From contig OX392536.1 of the NCBI GenBank assembly GCA_947623455.1, forward strand, positions 13,635,282 to 13,699,281: DNA of 64,000 nt. The letters are read 5' to 3'. Source of the DNA: Mimachlamys varia. Its lineage: Eukaryota > Mollusca > Bivalvia > Pectinida > Pectinidae. A program made the position numbers and the translations under genes. This document shows, one piece after another, positions 14,303 through 28,500 of this stretch; the first letter of the stretch is position 1, and the number at the start of each line of letters is the position of its first letter. A model generated the notes under the pieces. The model was given only the letters and a program-made list of their open reading frames with translations, was not told the origin of the DNA and ran no database searches.

Positions 14303-14313
14303 ATTAATCATTC
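14303..14313. other. Sat-A/Sat-B junction
   Basis: The last Sat-A unit degenerates around GTATGCCTGATTATG (14286-14300). After about a dozen bases the first Sat-B unit starts with ATTAACCCTATATATGG (14314). Two sequence-distinct satellites therefore abut with virtually no spacer. No mobile-element signature is visible at the join. Confidence 0.8.
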
Positions 14314-17300
14314 ATTAACCCTATATATGGTAAAATTGTGTATAGTATACGAATTTACCCTGTATATACATGTAGTATAATTATGTATAATATAACTATA
14401 CGAATTAACCCTGTATATGTAATAAATGTGTAAAGTATACGAATTTACACTGTATATGTAAGTATTGTGTGTATTATACGAATTTACACTGTATATATAA
14501 TAATTGTGTGTATTATACGAATTAACACTGTTAATGTAATAATTGTGTGTAGTTAACGAATTAACCCTGTATATGTAATAATTGTGTATAGTATACGAAT
14601 TAACCCGGTATAAAGTATAAATTTGTGTAGTATACGAATTAACCCTGTATATAGTATAATTGTGTGTAGTTTACGAATTAACACTGTATATGTAATAATT
14701 GTGTATAGTATACGAATTAACCCGGTATATGGTATAATTGTGTATAGTATACGAATTAACTCTGTATATGGTATTATTTTGTGTAGTATACGATTTAACC
14801 CTGCATATGGTATAATTGTGTGTTGTATACTAAGTTACCCTGTATATTGTATAATTGTGTGTTGTATACTAAGTAACCCTGTATATGGTATAATTGTGTG
14901 TAGTATACGAATTAACCCTGTATATGGTACAATTGTGTGTTGTATACTAAGTAACCCGGTATATGGTATAATTGTGTGTAGTATACGAATTAACCCTGTA
15001 TATGGTACAATTGTGTGTTGTATACTAAGTAACCCGGTATATGGTATAATTGTGTGTTGTATACTAAGTAACCCTGTATATGGTATAATTGTCTGTTGTA
15101 TACTAAGTAACCCTGTATATGGAATAATTGTGTGTAGTATACTAAGTAACCCGGTATATGGTATAATTGTGTGTTGTATACTAAGTAACCCTGTATATGG
15201 TATAATTGTGTGTTGTATACTAAGTAACCCTGTATATGGTATAATTGTGTGTTGTATACTTAGTAACCCTGTATATGGTATAATTGTGTGTTGTATACTA
15301 AGTAACCCGGTATATGGTATAATTGTGTGTAGTATACTAAGTAACCCGGTATATGGTATAATTGTGTGTTGTATACTAAGTAACCCTGTATATGGTATAA
15401 TTGTGTGTTGTATACTAAGTAACCCTGTATATGGTATAATTGTGTGTTGTATACTAAGTAACCCTGTATATTGTATAATTGTGTGTTGTATACTAAGTAA
15501 CCCTGTATATTGTATTATTGTGTGTTGTATACTAAGTTACCCTGGATATAGTATAATTGTGTGTTGTATACTAAGTAACCCGGTATATGGTATAATTGTG
15601 TGTTGTATACTAAGTAACCCTGTATATTGTATTATTGTGTGTTGTATACTAAGTAACCCGGTATAAGGTATTATTGTGTGTAGTATACGAATCAACCCTG
15701 TATATGGTATAATTGTGTGTTGTATACGAATTAACCCTGTATATGGTATAATTGTGTGTAGTATACGATTCCCTGTATCAAGTATAAATTTGTGTAGTAT
15801 ACGAATCAACCCTGTATATGTAGTATAATTGTGTGTAGTATACGAATTTTTCATGTATATGGTATAATTGTATGTAGTATACGAATTAGCCCTGTATGCA
15901 GTATAATTGTGTGTAGTATACGAATTTTTCATGTATATGGTATAATTGTATGTAGTATACGAATTAGCCCTGTATGTAGTATAATTGTGTGTAGTATACG
16001 AATTAGCCCTGTATGTAGTATAATTGTGTGTAGTATACGAATTAACCCTGTATATGGTAAAATTGTGTGTAGTATACGAATTAACCCTGTATATGGTATA
16101 ATTGTGTGTAGTATACGAATTAACCCTGTATATGGTACAATTGTGTGTTGTATACTAAGTAACCCGGTATAAGGTATAATTGTGTGTAGTATACGAATTA
16201 TTCCTGTATATGGTATAATTGTGTGTTGTATACTAAGTAACCCGGTATATGGTATAATTGTATGTTGTATACTAAGTAACCCTGTAAAGGGTATAATTGT
16301 GTGTAGTATACGAATCAACCCTGTATATGGTATAATTGTGTGTAGTATACGATTTAACCCTGTATATGGTATAATTGTGTGTAGTATACGAATCAACCCT
16401 GTATAAAGTATAAATTTGTGTAGTATACGAATTGACCCTGTAAAGGGTATAATTGTGTGTAGTATACGAATTAACCCTGTATATGGTATAATTGTGTGTA
16501 GTTTACGATTCCCTGTATCAAGTATAAATTTGTGTAGTATACGAATCAACCCTGTATATGTAGTATAATTGTGTGTAGTATACGAATTTTTCATGTATGT
16601 AGTATAATTGTATGTAGTATACGAATCAACCCTGTATATGGTATAATTGTGTGTAGTATACGAATCAACCCTGTATATGGTATAATTGTGTGTAGTATAC
16701 TAATTAACCCGGTATATGGTATAATTGTGTGTTGTATACTAAGTAACCCTGTATATGGTATAATTGTGTGTAGTATACGAATTAACCCTGTATATGGTAT
16801 AATTGTGTGTAGTATACGAATTATTCCTGTATATGGTATAATTGTGTTTCATATAAAAATTAACCCTATATAGTATTATTGTATGTTGTATACTTAGTAA
16901 CCCTGTATATGGTATAATTGTGTGCAGTATACGAATCAACGCTGTATAAAGTATAAATTTGTGTAGTATACGAATCAACCCTGTATATATGATACATTTG
17001 TGTAGTATACGAATTAGCCCTGTATGTTGTATAATTGTGTGTAGTATACGAATAAACCCTGTATATATTATAAATTTGGGTAGTATACGAATTAACCCTG
17101 TATATGGTATTATTTTGTGTAATAAACGAAACAACCCTGTATATTGTATAAGTGTGTGCTGTATACTAAGTAACCCTGTATTTTGTATAATTGTGTGTTG
17201 TATACTAAGTAACCCTGTATATTGTATAATTGTGTTTCGTATGCGAATTAACCCTGTATATGGTATAATTGTGTGTAATAAACGAAACAACCCTGTATAT

Positions 17301-17539
17301 TGTATAAGTGTGTGCTGTATACTAAGTAACCCTGTATTTTGTATAATTGTGTGTTGTATACTAAGTAACCCTGTATATTGTATAATTGTGTGTAATTTAC
17401 GAATTAACCCTAAATATGGTATAAGTGTGTAGTGTATACTAAGTAACCCTTTATATGGTATAATTGTGTGTTGTATACTAAGTAACCATGTATATTGTAT
17501 AATTGTGTGTTGTATACTAAGTAACCATGTATATTGTAT

Positions 17540-20500
17540 AATTGTGTGTTGTATACTAAGTTACCTTGTATATAGTATAATTGTGTGTTGTATACTAAGT
17601 AACCTGGTAAATGGTATAATTGTGTGTAGTATACGAATTAACCCTGTATATGGTATAATTGTGTGTTGTATACTAAGTAACCATGTATATTGTATAATTG
17701 TGTGTTGTATACTAAGTTACCCTGTATATAGTATAATTGTGTGTTGTATACTAAGGGGTACTATATACTAAGTAACCCTGTATATTGTATAATTGTGTGT
17801 AATCTACGAATTAACCCTAAATATGGTATAATTGTGTGTTGTATACTAAGTAACCCTTTATATGGTATAATTGTGTGTTGTATACTAAGTAACCATGTAT
17901 ATTGTATAATTGTGTGTTGTATACTAAGTAACCATGTATATTGTATAATTGTGTGTTGTATACTAAGTTACCCTGTATATAGTATAATTGTGTGTTGTAT
18001 ACTAAGTAACCTGGTAAATGGTATAATTGTGTGTAGTATACGAATTAACCCTGTATATGGTATAATTGTGTGTTGTATACTAAGTAACCATGTATATTGT
18101 ATAATTGTGTGTTGTATACTAAGTTACCCTGTATATAGTATAATTGTGTGTTGTATACTAAGTAACCTGGTATATGGTATAATTGTGTGTAGTATACGAA
18201 TTAACCCTGTATATTGTATTATTGTGTGTAATATACTAAGTAACCCTGTATATGGTATAATTGTGTGTTGTATACTAAGTTACCCGGTATATGGTATAAT
18301 TGTGTGTTGTATACTAAGTAACCCTGTATATGGTATAATTGTGTGTTGTATACTAAGTAACCCTGTATATGGTATAATTGTGTGTAATATACTAAGTAAC
18401 CATGTATATGGTATAATTGTGTGTTGTATACTAAGTTACCCTGTATATGGTATAATTGTGTGTTGTATACTAAGTAACCCTGTATATGGTATAATTGTGT
18501 GTTGTATACTAAGTTACCCGGTATATGGTATAATTGTTTGTTGTATACTAAGTTACCCGGTATATGGTATAATTGTGTGTTGTATACTAAGTTACCCTGT
18601 ATATGGTATAATTGTGTGTTGTATACTAAGTAACCCTGTATATGGTATAATTGTGTGTTGTATACTAAGTAACCCTGTATATGGTATAATTGTGTGTTGT
18701 ATACTAAGTAACCCTGTATATGGTATAATTGTGTGTTGTATACTAAGTAACCCTGTATATGGTATAATTGTGTGTTGTATACTAAGTAACCCTGTATATG
18801 GTATAATTGTGTGTTGTATACTAAGTAACCCTGTATATGGTATAATTGTGTGTTGTATACTTAGTAACCCTGTATATTGTATAATTGTGTGTTCTATACT
18901 AAGTAACCCTGTATATGGTATAATTGTGTGTTGTATACTAAGTAACCCTGTATATGGTATAATTGTGTGTTGTATACTAAGTACCCCTGTATATGGTATA
19001 ATTGTGGTGTAAACTAAGTAACCCTGTTTATGGTATAATTGTGTGTTGTATACTAAGTAACCCTGTATATGGTATAATTGTATGTTGTATACTAAGTAAC
19101 CCTGTATATGGTATAATTGTGTGTTGTATACTAAGTAACCCTGTATATGGTATAATTGTGTGTTGTATACTAAGTTACCCTGTATATGGTATAATTGTGT
19201 GTTGTATACTAAGTAACCCTGTATATGGTATAATTGTGTATTGTATACTAAGTAACCCTGTATATGGTATAATTGTGTGTTGTATACTAAGTAACCCTGT
19301 ATATGGTATAATTGTGTGTTGTATACTAAGTAACCCGGTATATGGTATAATTGTGTGTTGTATACTAAGTAACCCTGTATATGGTATAATTGTGTATTGT
19401 ATACTAAGTAACCCTGTATATGGTATAATTGTGTGTTGTATACTAAGTAACCCTGTATATGGTATAATTGTGTGTTGTATACTAAGTAACCCTGTATATG
19501 GTATAATTGTGTGTTGTATACTAAGTTACCCGGTATATGGTATAATTGTGTGTTGTATACTAAGTAACCCTGTATATGGTATAATTGTGTGTTGTATACT
19601 AAGTAACCCTGTATATGGTATAATTGTGTGTTGTATACTAAGTAACCCTGTATATGGTATAATTGTGTGTTGTATACTAAGTAACCCTGTATATGGTATA
19701 ATTGTGTGTAGTATACTAAGTAACCCTGTATATGGTATAATTGTGTGTTGTATACTAAGTTACCCGGTATATGGTATAATTGTGTGTTGTATACTAAGTA
19801 ACCCTGTATATGGTATAATTGTGTGTTGTATACTAAATAACCCTGTATATGGTATAATTGTGTGTTGTATACTAAGTAACCCTGTATATGGTATAATTGT
19901 GAGTTGTATACTAAGTAACCCTGTATATGGTATAATTGTGTGTTGTATACTAAGTTACCCGGTATATGGTATAATTGTGTGTTGTATACTAAGTAACCCT
20001 GTATATGGTATAATTGTGTGTTGTATACTAAGTAACCCTGTATATGGTATAATTGTGTGTTGTATACTAAGTAACCCTGTATATGGTATAATTGTGTGTT
20101 GTATACTAAGTAACCCTGTATATGGTATAATTGTGTGTTGTATACTAAGTAACCCTGTATATGGTATAATTGTGTGTTGTATACTAAGTAACCCTGTATA
20201 TGGTATAATTGTGGTGTATAGTAAGTAACCCTGTATATGGTATAATTGTGTGTAGTATACTAAGTTACCCGGTATATGGTATAATTGTGTGTTGTATACT
20301 AAGTAACCCTGTATATGGTATAATTGTGTGTTGTATACTAAGTAACCCTGTATATGGTATAATTGTGTGTTGTATACTAAGTAACCCGGTATAAGGTATA
20401 ATTGTGTGTAGTATACAAATTATTCCTGTATATGGTATAATTGTGTGTTGTATACTAAGTAACCCTGTATATGGTATAATTGTGTGTTGTATACTAAGTA

Positions 20501-22590
20501 ACCCTGTATATGGTATAATTGTGTGTTGTATACTAAGTAACCCTGTATATGGTATAATTGTGTGTTGTATACTAAGTAACCCTGTATATGGTATAATTGT
20601 GTGTAGTATACTAAGTAACCCTGTATATGGTATAATTGTGTGTAGTATACATGTACTAAGTAACCCTGTATATGGTATAATTGTGGTGTATACTAAGTAA
20701 CCCTGTATATGGTATAATTGTGTGTTGTATACTAAGTAACCATGTATATGGTATAATTGTGTGTTGTATACTAAGTAACCTTGTATATGGTATAATTGTG
20801 GTGTATACTAAGTAACCCTGTATATGGTATAATTGTGTTGTATACTAAGTAACCTTGTATATGGTATAATTGTGTGTTGTATACTAAGTAACCTTGTATA
20901 TGGTATAATTGTGGTGTATACTAAGTAACCCTGTATATGGTATAATTGTGTTGTATACTAAGTAACCTTGTATATGGTATAATTGTGTGTTGTATACTAA
21001 GTAACCCTGTATATGGTATAATTGTGTGTTGTATACTAAGTAACCCTGTATATGGTATAATTGTGTGTAGTATACTAAGTAACCCTGTATATGGTATAAT
21101 TGTGTGTTGTATACTAAGTTACCTTGTATATAGTATAATTGTGTGTTGTATACTAAGTAACCTGGTAAATGGTATAATTGTGTGTAGTATACGAATTAAC
21201 CCTGTATATGGTATAATTGTGTGTTGTATACTAAGTAACCCTGTATATTGTATAATTGTGTGTTGTATACTAAGTTACCCTGTATATAGTATAATTGTGT
21301 GTTGTATACTAAGGGGTACTATATACTAAGTAACCCTGTATATTGTATAATTGTGTGTAATTTACGAATTAACCCTAAATATGGTATAATTGTGTGTTGT
21401 ATACTAAGTAACCCTTTATATGGTATAATTGTGTGTTGTATACTAAGTAACCATGTATATTGTATAATTGTGTGTTGTATACTAAGTAACCATGTATATT
21501 GTATAATTGTGTGTTGTATACTAAGTTACCCTGTATATAGTATAATTGTGTGTTGTATACTAAGTAACCTGGTAAATGGTATAATTGTGTGTAGTATACG
21601 AATTAACCCTGTATATGGTATAATTGTGTGTTGTATACTAAGTAACCATGTATATTGTATAATTGTGTGTTGTATACTAAGTTACCCTGTATATAGTATA
21701 ATTGTGTGTTGTATACTAAGTAACCTGGTATATGGTATAATTGTGTGTAGTATACGAATTAACCCTGTATATTGTATTATTGTGTGTAATATACTAAGTA
21801 ACCCTGTATATGGTATAATTGTGTGTTGTATACTAAGTTACCCGGTATATGGTATAATTGTGTGTTGTATACTAAGTAACCCTGTATATGGTATAATTGT
21901 GTGTTGTATACTAAGTAACCCTGTATATGGTATAATTGTGTGTAATATACTAAGTAACCATGTATATGGTATAATTGTGTGTTGTATACTAAGTTACCCT
22001 GTATATGGTATAATTGTGTGTTGTATACTAAGTAACCCTGTATATGGTATAATTGTGTGTTGTATACTAAGTTACCCTGTATATGGTATAATTGTGTGTT
22101 GTATACTAAGTAACCCTGTATATGGTATAATTGTGTGTTGTATACTAAGTAACCCTGTATATGGTATAATTGTGTGTTGTATACTAAGTAACCCTGTATA
22201 TGGTATAATTGTGTGTTGTATACTTAGTAACCCTGTATATTGTATAATTGTGTGTTCTATACTAAGTAACCCTGTATATGGTATAATTGTGTGTTGTATA
22301 CTAAGTGACCCTGTATATGGTATAATTGTGTGTTGTATACTAAGTACCCCTGTATATGGTATAATTGTGGTGTAAACTAAGTAACCCTGTTTATGGTATA
22401 ATTGTGTGTTGTATACTAAGTAACCCTGTATATGGTATAATTGTATGTTGTATACTAAGTAACCCTGTATATGGTATAATTGTGTGTTGTATACTAAGTA
22501 ACCCTGTATATGGTATAATTGTGTGTTGTATACTAAGTTACCCTGTATATGGTATAATTGTGTGTTGTATACTACATATATGTAAGTAAC
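17540..22590. repeat. Sat-B inner duplication, about 3.56-kb period
   Basis: A block starting near 17540 recurs near 21098. The rare unit CTAAGGGGTACTATATACTAAG-like sequence appears at 17751 and 21309 (offset 3558), and again at 28997 inside the second 7.7-kb copy. Further right the offset falls to 3363 (19002 versus 22365), a loss of five 39-bp units. The 7.7-kb unit therefore already contained an internal duplication before it was itself duplicated. Confidence 0.83.
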
Positions 22591-25500
22591 CCTGTATATG
22601 GTATAATTGTGTATTGTATACTAAGTAACCCTGTATATGGTATAATTGTGTGTTGTATACTAAGTAACCCTGTATATGGTATAATTGTGTGTTGTATACT
22701 AAGTAACCCGGTATATGGTATAATTGTGTGTTGTATACTAAGTAACCCTGTATATGGTATAATTGTGTATTGTATACTAAGTAACCCTGTATATGGTATA
22801 ATTGTGTGTTGTATACTAAGTAACCCTGTATATGGTATAATTGTGTGTTGTATACTAAGTAACCCTGTATATGGTATAATTGTGTGTTGTATACTAAGTT
22901 ACCCGGTATATGGTATAATTGTGTGTTGTATACTAAGTAACCCTGTATATGGTATAATTGTGTGTTGTATACTAAGTAACCCTGTATATGGTATAATTGT
23001 GTGTTGTATACTAAGTAACCCTGTATATGGTATAATTGTGTGTTGTATACTAAGTAACCCTGTATATGGTATAATTGTGTGTTGTATACTAAGTAACCCT
23101 GTATATGGTATAATTGTGAGTTGTATACTAAGTAACCCTGTATATGGTATAATTGTGTGTTGTATACTAAGTTACCCGGTATATGGTATAATTGTGTGTT
23201 GTATACTAAGTAACCCTGTATATGGTATAATTGTGTGTTGTATACTAAGTAACCCTGTATATGGTATAATTGTGTGTTGTATACTAAGTAACCCGGTATA
23301 TGGTATAATTGTGTGTTGTATACTAAGTAACCCTGTATATGGTATAATTGTGTGTTGTATACTAAGTAACCCTGTATATGGTATAATTGTGTGTTGTATA
23401 CTAAGTAACCCTGTATATGGTATAATTGTGGTGTATACTAAGTAACCCTGTATATGGTATAATTGTGTGTAGTATACTAAGTTACCCGGTATATGGTATA
23501 ATTGTGTGTTGTATACTAAGTAACCCGGTATCTGGTATAATTGTGGTGTATACTAAGTAACCTTGTATATGGTATACTTGTGTTGTATACTAAGTAACCT
23601 TGTATATGGTATAATTGTGTGTTGTATACTAAGTTACCCTGTATATAGTATAATTGTGTGTTGTATACTAAGTAACCCGGTATAAGGTATAATTGTGTGT
23701 AGTATACGAATTATTCCTGTATATGGTATAATTGTGTGTTGTATACTAAGTAACCCTGTATATGGTATAATTGTGTGTTGTATACTAAGTAACGTTGTAT
23801 ATTGTATTATTGTGTGTTGTATACTAAGTAACCATGTATATTGTATAATTGTGTGTTGTATACTAAGTAACCCTGTATATGGTATAATTGTGTGTTGTAT
23901 ACTAAGTAACCCTGTATATGGTATAATTGTGTGTTGTATACTAAGTAACCCTGTATATGGTATAATTGTGTGTTGTATACTAAGTAACCCTGTATATGGT
24001 ATAATTGTGTGTAGTATACTAAGTAACCCTGTATATGGTATAATTGTGTGTAGTATACATGTACTAAGTAACCCTGTATATGGTATAATTGTGGTGTATA
24101 CTAAGTAACCCTGTATATGGTATAATTGTGTGTTGTATACTAAGTAACCATGTATCTGGTATAATTGTGTGTTGTATACTAAGTAACCTTGTATATGGTA
24201 TAATTGTGGTGTATACTAAGTAACCCTGTATATGGTATAATTGTGTTGTATACTAAGTAACCTTGTATATGGTATAATTGTGTGTTGTATACTAAGTAAC
24301 CTTGTATATGGTATAATTGTGGTGTATACTAAGTAACCCTGTATATGGTATAATTGTGTTGTATACTAAGTAACCTTGTATATGGTATAATTGTGTGTTG
24401 TATACTAAGTAACCCTGTATATGGTATAATTGTGTGTTGTATACTAAGTAACCCTGTTTATGGTATAATTGTGTGTTGTATACTAAGTAACCCTGTATAT
24501 GGTATAATTGTGTGTAGTATACTAAGTAACCCTGTATATGGTATAATTGTGTGTTGTATACTAAGTAACCCTGTATATGGTATAATTGTGTGTTGTATAC
24601 TAAGTAACCCGGTATATGGTATAATTGTGTGTTGTATACTTAGTAACCCTGTATATGGTATAATTGTGTGTTGTATACTAAGTTACCCTGTATATGGTAT
24701 AATTGTGGTGTATACTAAGTTACCCTGTATATAGTATAATTGTGTGTTGTATACTAAGTAACCCTGTATAAGGTATAATTGTGTTTAGTATACTAAGTAA
24801 CCCTGTATATGGTATAATTGTGTGTTGTATACTAAGTAACCCTGTATATGGTATAATTGTGTGTTGTATACTAAGTAACCCTGTATATGGTATAATTGTG
24901 TGTTGTATACTAAGTAACCCTGTATATGGTATAATTGTGTGTTGTATACTAAGTAACCCTGTATATGGTATAATTGTGTGTTGTATACTAAGTAACCCTG
25001 TATATGGTATAATTGTGTGTAGTATACTAAGTAACCCTGTATATGGTATAATTGTGTGTTGTATACTAAGTAACCCGGTATACGGTATAATTGTGTGTTG
25101 TATACTAAGTAACCCTGTATATGGTATAATTGTATGTTGTATACTAAGTAACCCTGTATATGGCATAATTGTGTGTAGTATACTAAGTAACCCTGTATAT
25201 GGTATAATTGGGTGTTTTATACTAAGTAACCCTGTATATGGTATAATTGTGTGTTGTATACTAAGTAACCCTGTATATGGTATAATTGTGGTGTATACTA
25301 AGTAACCTTGTATATGGTATAATTGTGTGTAGTATACTAAGTAACCCGGTATATGGTATAATTGTGTGTTGTATACTAAGTAACCCTGTATATGGTATAA
25401 TTATGTGTAGTATACTAAGTAACCCTGTATATAGTATAATTATGTGTTGTATACTAAGTAACCCTGTATATGGTATAATTGTATGTTGTATACTAAGTAA

Positions 25501-28500
25501 CCCTGTATATGGCATAATTGTGTGTAGTATACTAAGTAACCCTGTATATGGTATAATTGGGTGTTTTATACTAAGTAACCCTGTATATGGTATAATTGTG
25601 TGTTGTATACTAAGTAACCCGGTATATGGTATAATTGTGTTTAGTATACTAAGTTACCCTGGATATAGTATAATTGTGTGTAGTATACTAAGTAACCCTG
25701 TATATGGTATAATTGTGTGTAGTATACTAAGTAACCCTGTATATGGTATAATTGTGTGTTGTATACTAAGTAACCCTGTATATGGTATAATTGTGTGTTG
25801 TATACTAAGTAACCCGGTATATGGTATAATTGTGTGTTGTATACTAAGTAACCATGTATATTGTATAATTGTGTGTTGTATACTAAGTTACCCTGTATAT
25901 AGTATAATTGTGTGTTGTATACTAAGTAACCTGGTATATGGTATAATTGTGTGTAGTATACGAATTAACCCTGTATATTGTATTATTGTGTGTAATATAC
26001 TAAGTAACCCTGTATATGGTATAATTGTGTGTTGTATACTAAGTTACCCGGTATATGGTATAATTGTGTGTTGTATACTAAGTAACCCTGTATATGGTAT
26101 AATTGTGTGTTGTATACTAAGTAACCCTGTATATGGTATAATTGTGTGTAATATACTAAGTAACCATGTATATGGTATAATTGTGTGTTGTATACTAAGT
26201 TACCCTGTATATGGTATAATTGTGTGTTGTATACTAAGTAACCCTGTATATGGTATAATTGTGTGTTGTATACTAAGTTACCCGGTATATGGTATAATTG
26301 TTTGTTGTATACTAAGTTACCCGGTATATGGTATAATTGTGTGTTGTATACTAAGTTACCCTGTATATGGTATAATTGTGTGTTGTATACTAAGTAACCC
26401 TGTATATGGTATAATTGTGTGTTGTATACTAAGTAACCCTGTATATGGTATAATTGTGTGTTGTATACTAAGTAACCCTGTATATGGTATAATTGTGTGT
26501 TGTATACTAAGTAACCCTGTATATGGTATAATTGTGTGTTGTATACTAAGTAACCCTGTATATGGTATAATTGTGTGTTGTATACTAAGTAACCCTGTAT
26601 ATGGTATAATTGTGTGTTGTATACTTAGTAACCCTGTATATTGTATAATTGTGTGTTCTATACTAAGTAACCCTGTATATGGTATAATTGTGTGTTGTAT
26701 ACTAAGTAACCCTGTTTATGGTATAATTGTGTGTTGTATACTAAGTAACCCTGTATATGGTATAATTGTATGTTGTATACTAAGTAACCCTGTATATGGT
26801 ATAATTGTGTGTTGTATACTAAGTAACCCTGTATATGGTATAATTGTGTGTTGTATACTAAGTTACCCTGTATATGGTATAATTGTGTGTTGTATACTAA
26901 GTAACCCTGTATATGGTATAATTGTGTATTGTATACTAAGTAACCCTGTATATGGTATAATTGTGTGTTGTATACTAAGTAACCCTGTATATGGTATAAT
27001 TGTGTGTTGTATACTAAGTAACCCGGTATATGGTATAATTGTGTGTTGTATACTAAGTAACCCTGTATATGGTATAATTGTGTATTGTATACTAAGTAAC
27101 CCTGTATATGGTATAATTGTGTGTTGTATACTAAGTAACCCTGTATATGGTATAATTGTGTGTTGTATACTAAGTAACCCTGTATATGGTATAATTGTGT
27201 GTTGTATACTAAGTTACCCGGTATATGGTATAATTGTGTGTTGTATACTAAGTAACCCTGTATATGGTATAATTGTGTGTTGTATACTAAGTAACCCTGT
27301 ATATGGTATAATTGTGTGTTGTATACTAAGTAACCCTGTATATGGTATAATTGTGTGTTGTATACTAAGTAACCCTGTATATGGTATAATTGTGTGTAGT
27401 ATACTAAGTAACCCTGTATATGGTATAATTGTGTGTTGTATACTAAGTTACCCGGTATATGGTATAATTGTGTGTTGTATACTAAGTAACCCTGTATATG
27501 GTATAATTGTGTGTTGTATACTAAATAACCCTGTATATGGTATAATTGTGTGTTGTATACTAAGTAACCCTGTATATGGTATAATTGTGAGTTGTATACT
27601 AAGTAACCCTGTATATGGTATAATTGTGTGTTGTATACTAAGTTACCCGGTATATGGTATAATTGTGTGTTGTATACTAAGTAACCCTGTATATGGTATA
27701 ATTGTGTGTTGTATACTAAGTAACCCTGTATATGGTATAATTGTGTGTTGTATACTAAGTAACCCTGTATATGGTATAATTGTGTGTTGTATACTAAGTA
27801 ACCCTGTATATGGTATAATTGTGTGTTGTATACTAAGTAACCCTGTATATGGTATAATTGTGTGTTGTATACTAAGTAACCCTGTATATGGTATAATTGT
27901 GGTGTATAGTAAGTAACCCTGTATATGGTATAATTGTGTGTAGTATACTAAGTTACCCGGTATATGGTATAATTGTGTGTTGTATACTAAGTAACCCTGT
28001 ATATGGTATAATTGTGTGTTGTATACTAAGTAACCCTGTATATGGTATAATTGTGTGTTGTATACTAAGTAACCCGGTATAAGGTATAATTGTGTGTAGT
28101 ATACAAATTATTCCTGTATATGGTATAATTGTGTGTTGTATACTAAGTAACCCTGTATATGGTATAATTGTGTGTTGTATACTAAGTAACCCTGTATATG
28201 GTATAATTGTGTGTTGTATACTAAGTAACCCTGTATATGGTATAATTGTGTGTTGTATACTAAGTAACCCTGTATATGGTATAATTGTGTGTAGTATACT
28301 AAGTAACCCTGTATATGGTATAATTGTGTGTAGTATACATGTACTAAGTAACCCTGTATATGGTATAATTGTGGTGTATACTAAGTAACCCTGTATATGG
28401 TATAATTGTGTGTTGTATACTAAGTAACCATGTATATGGTATAATTGTGTGTTGTATACTAAGTAACCTTGTATATGGTATAATTGTGGTGTATACTAAG

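Noticed and set aside
25286..27916. 876-codon cysteine-rich repeat protein
   Set aside because: It is pure 39-bp satellite. Neighbouring units with 2-bp losses break the frame, and the opposite strand is equally open.
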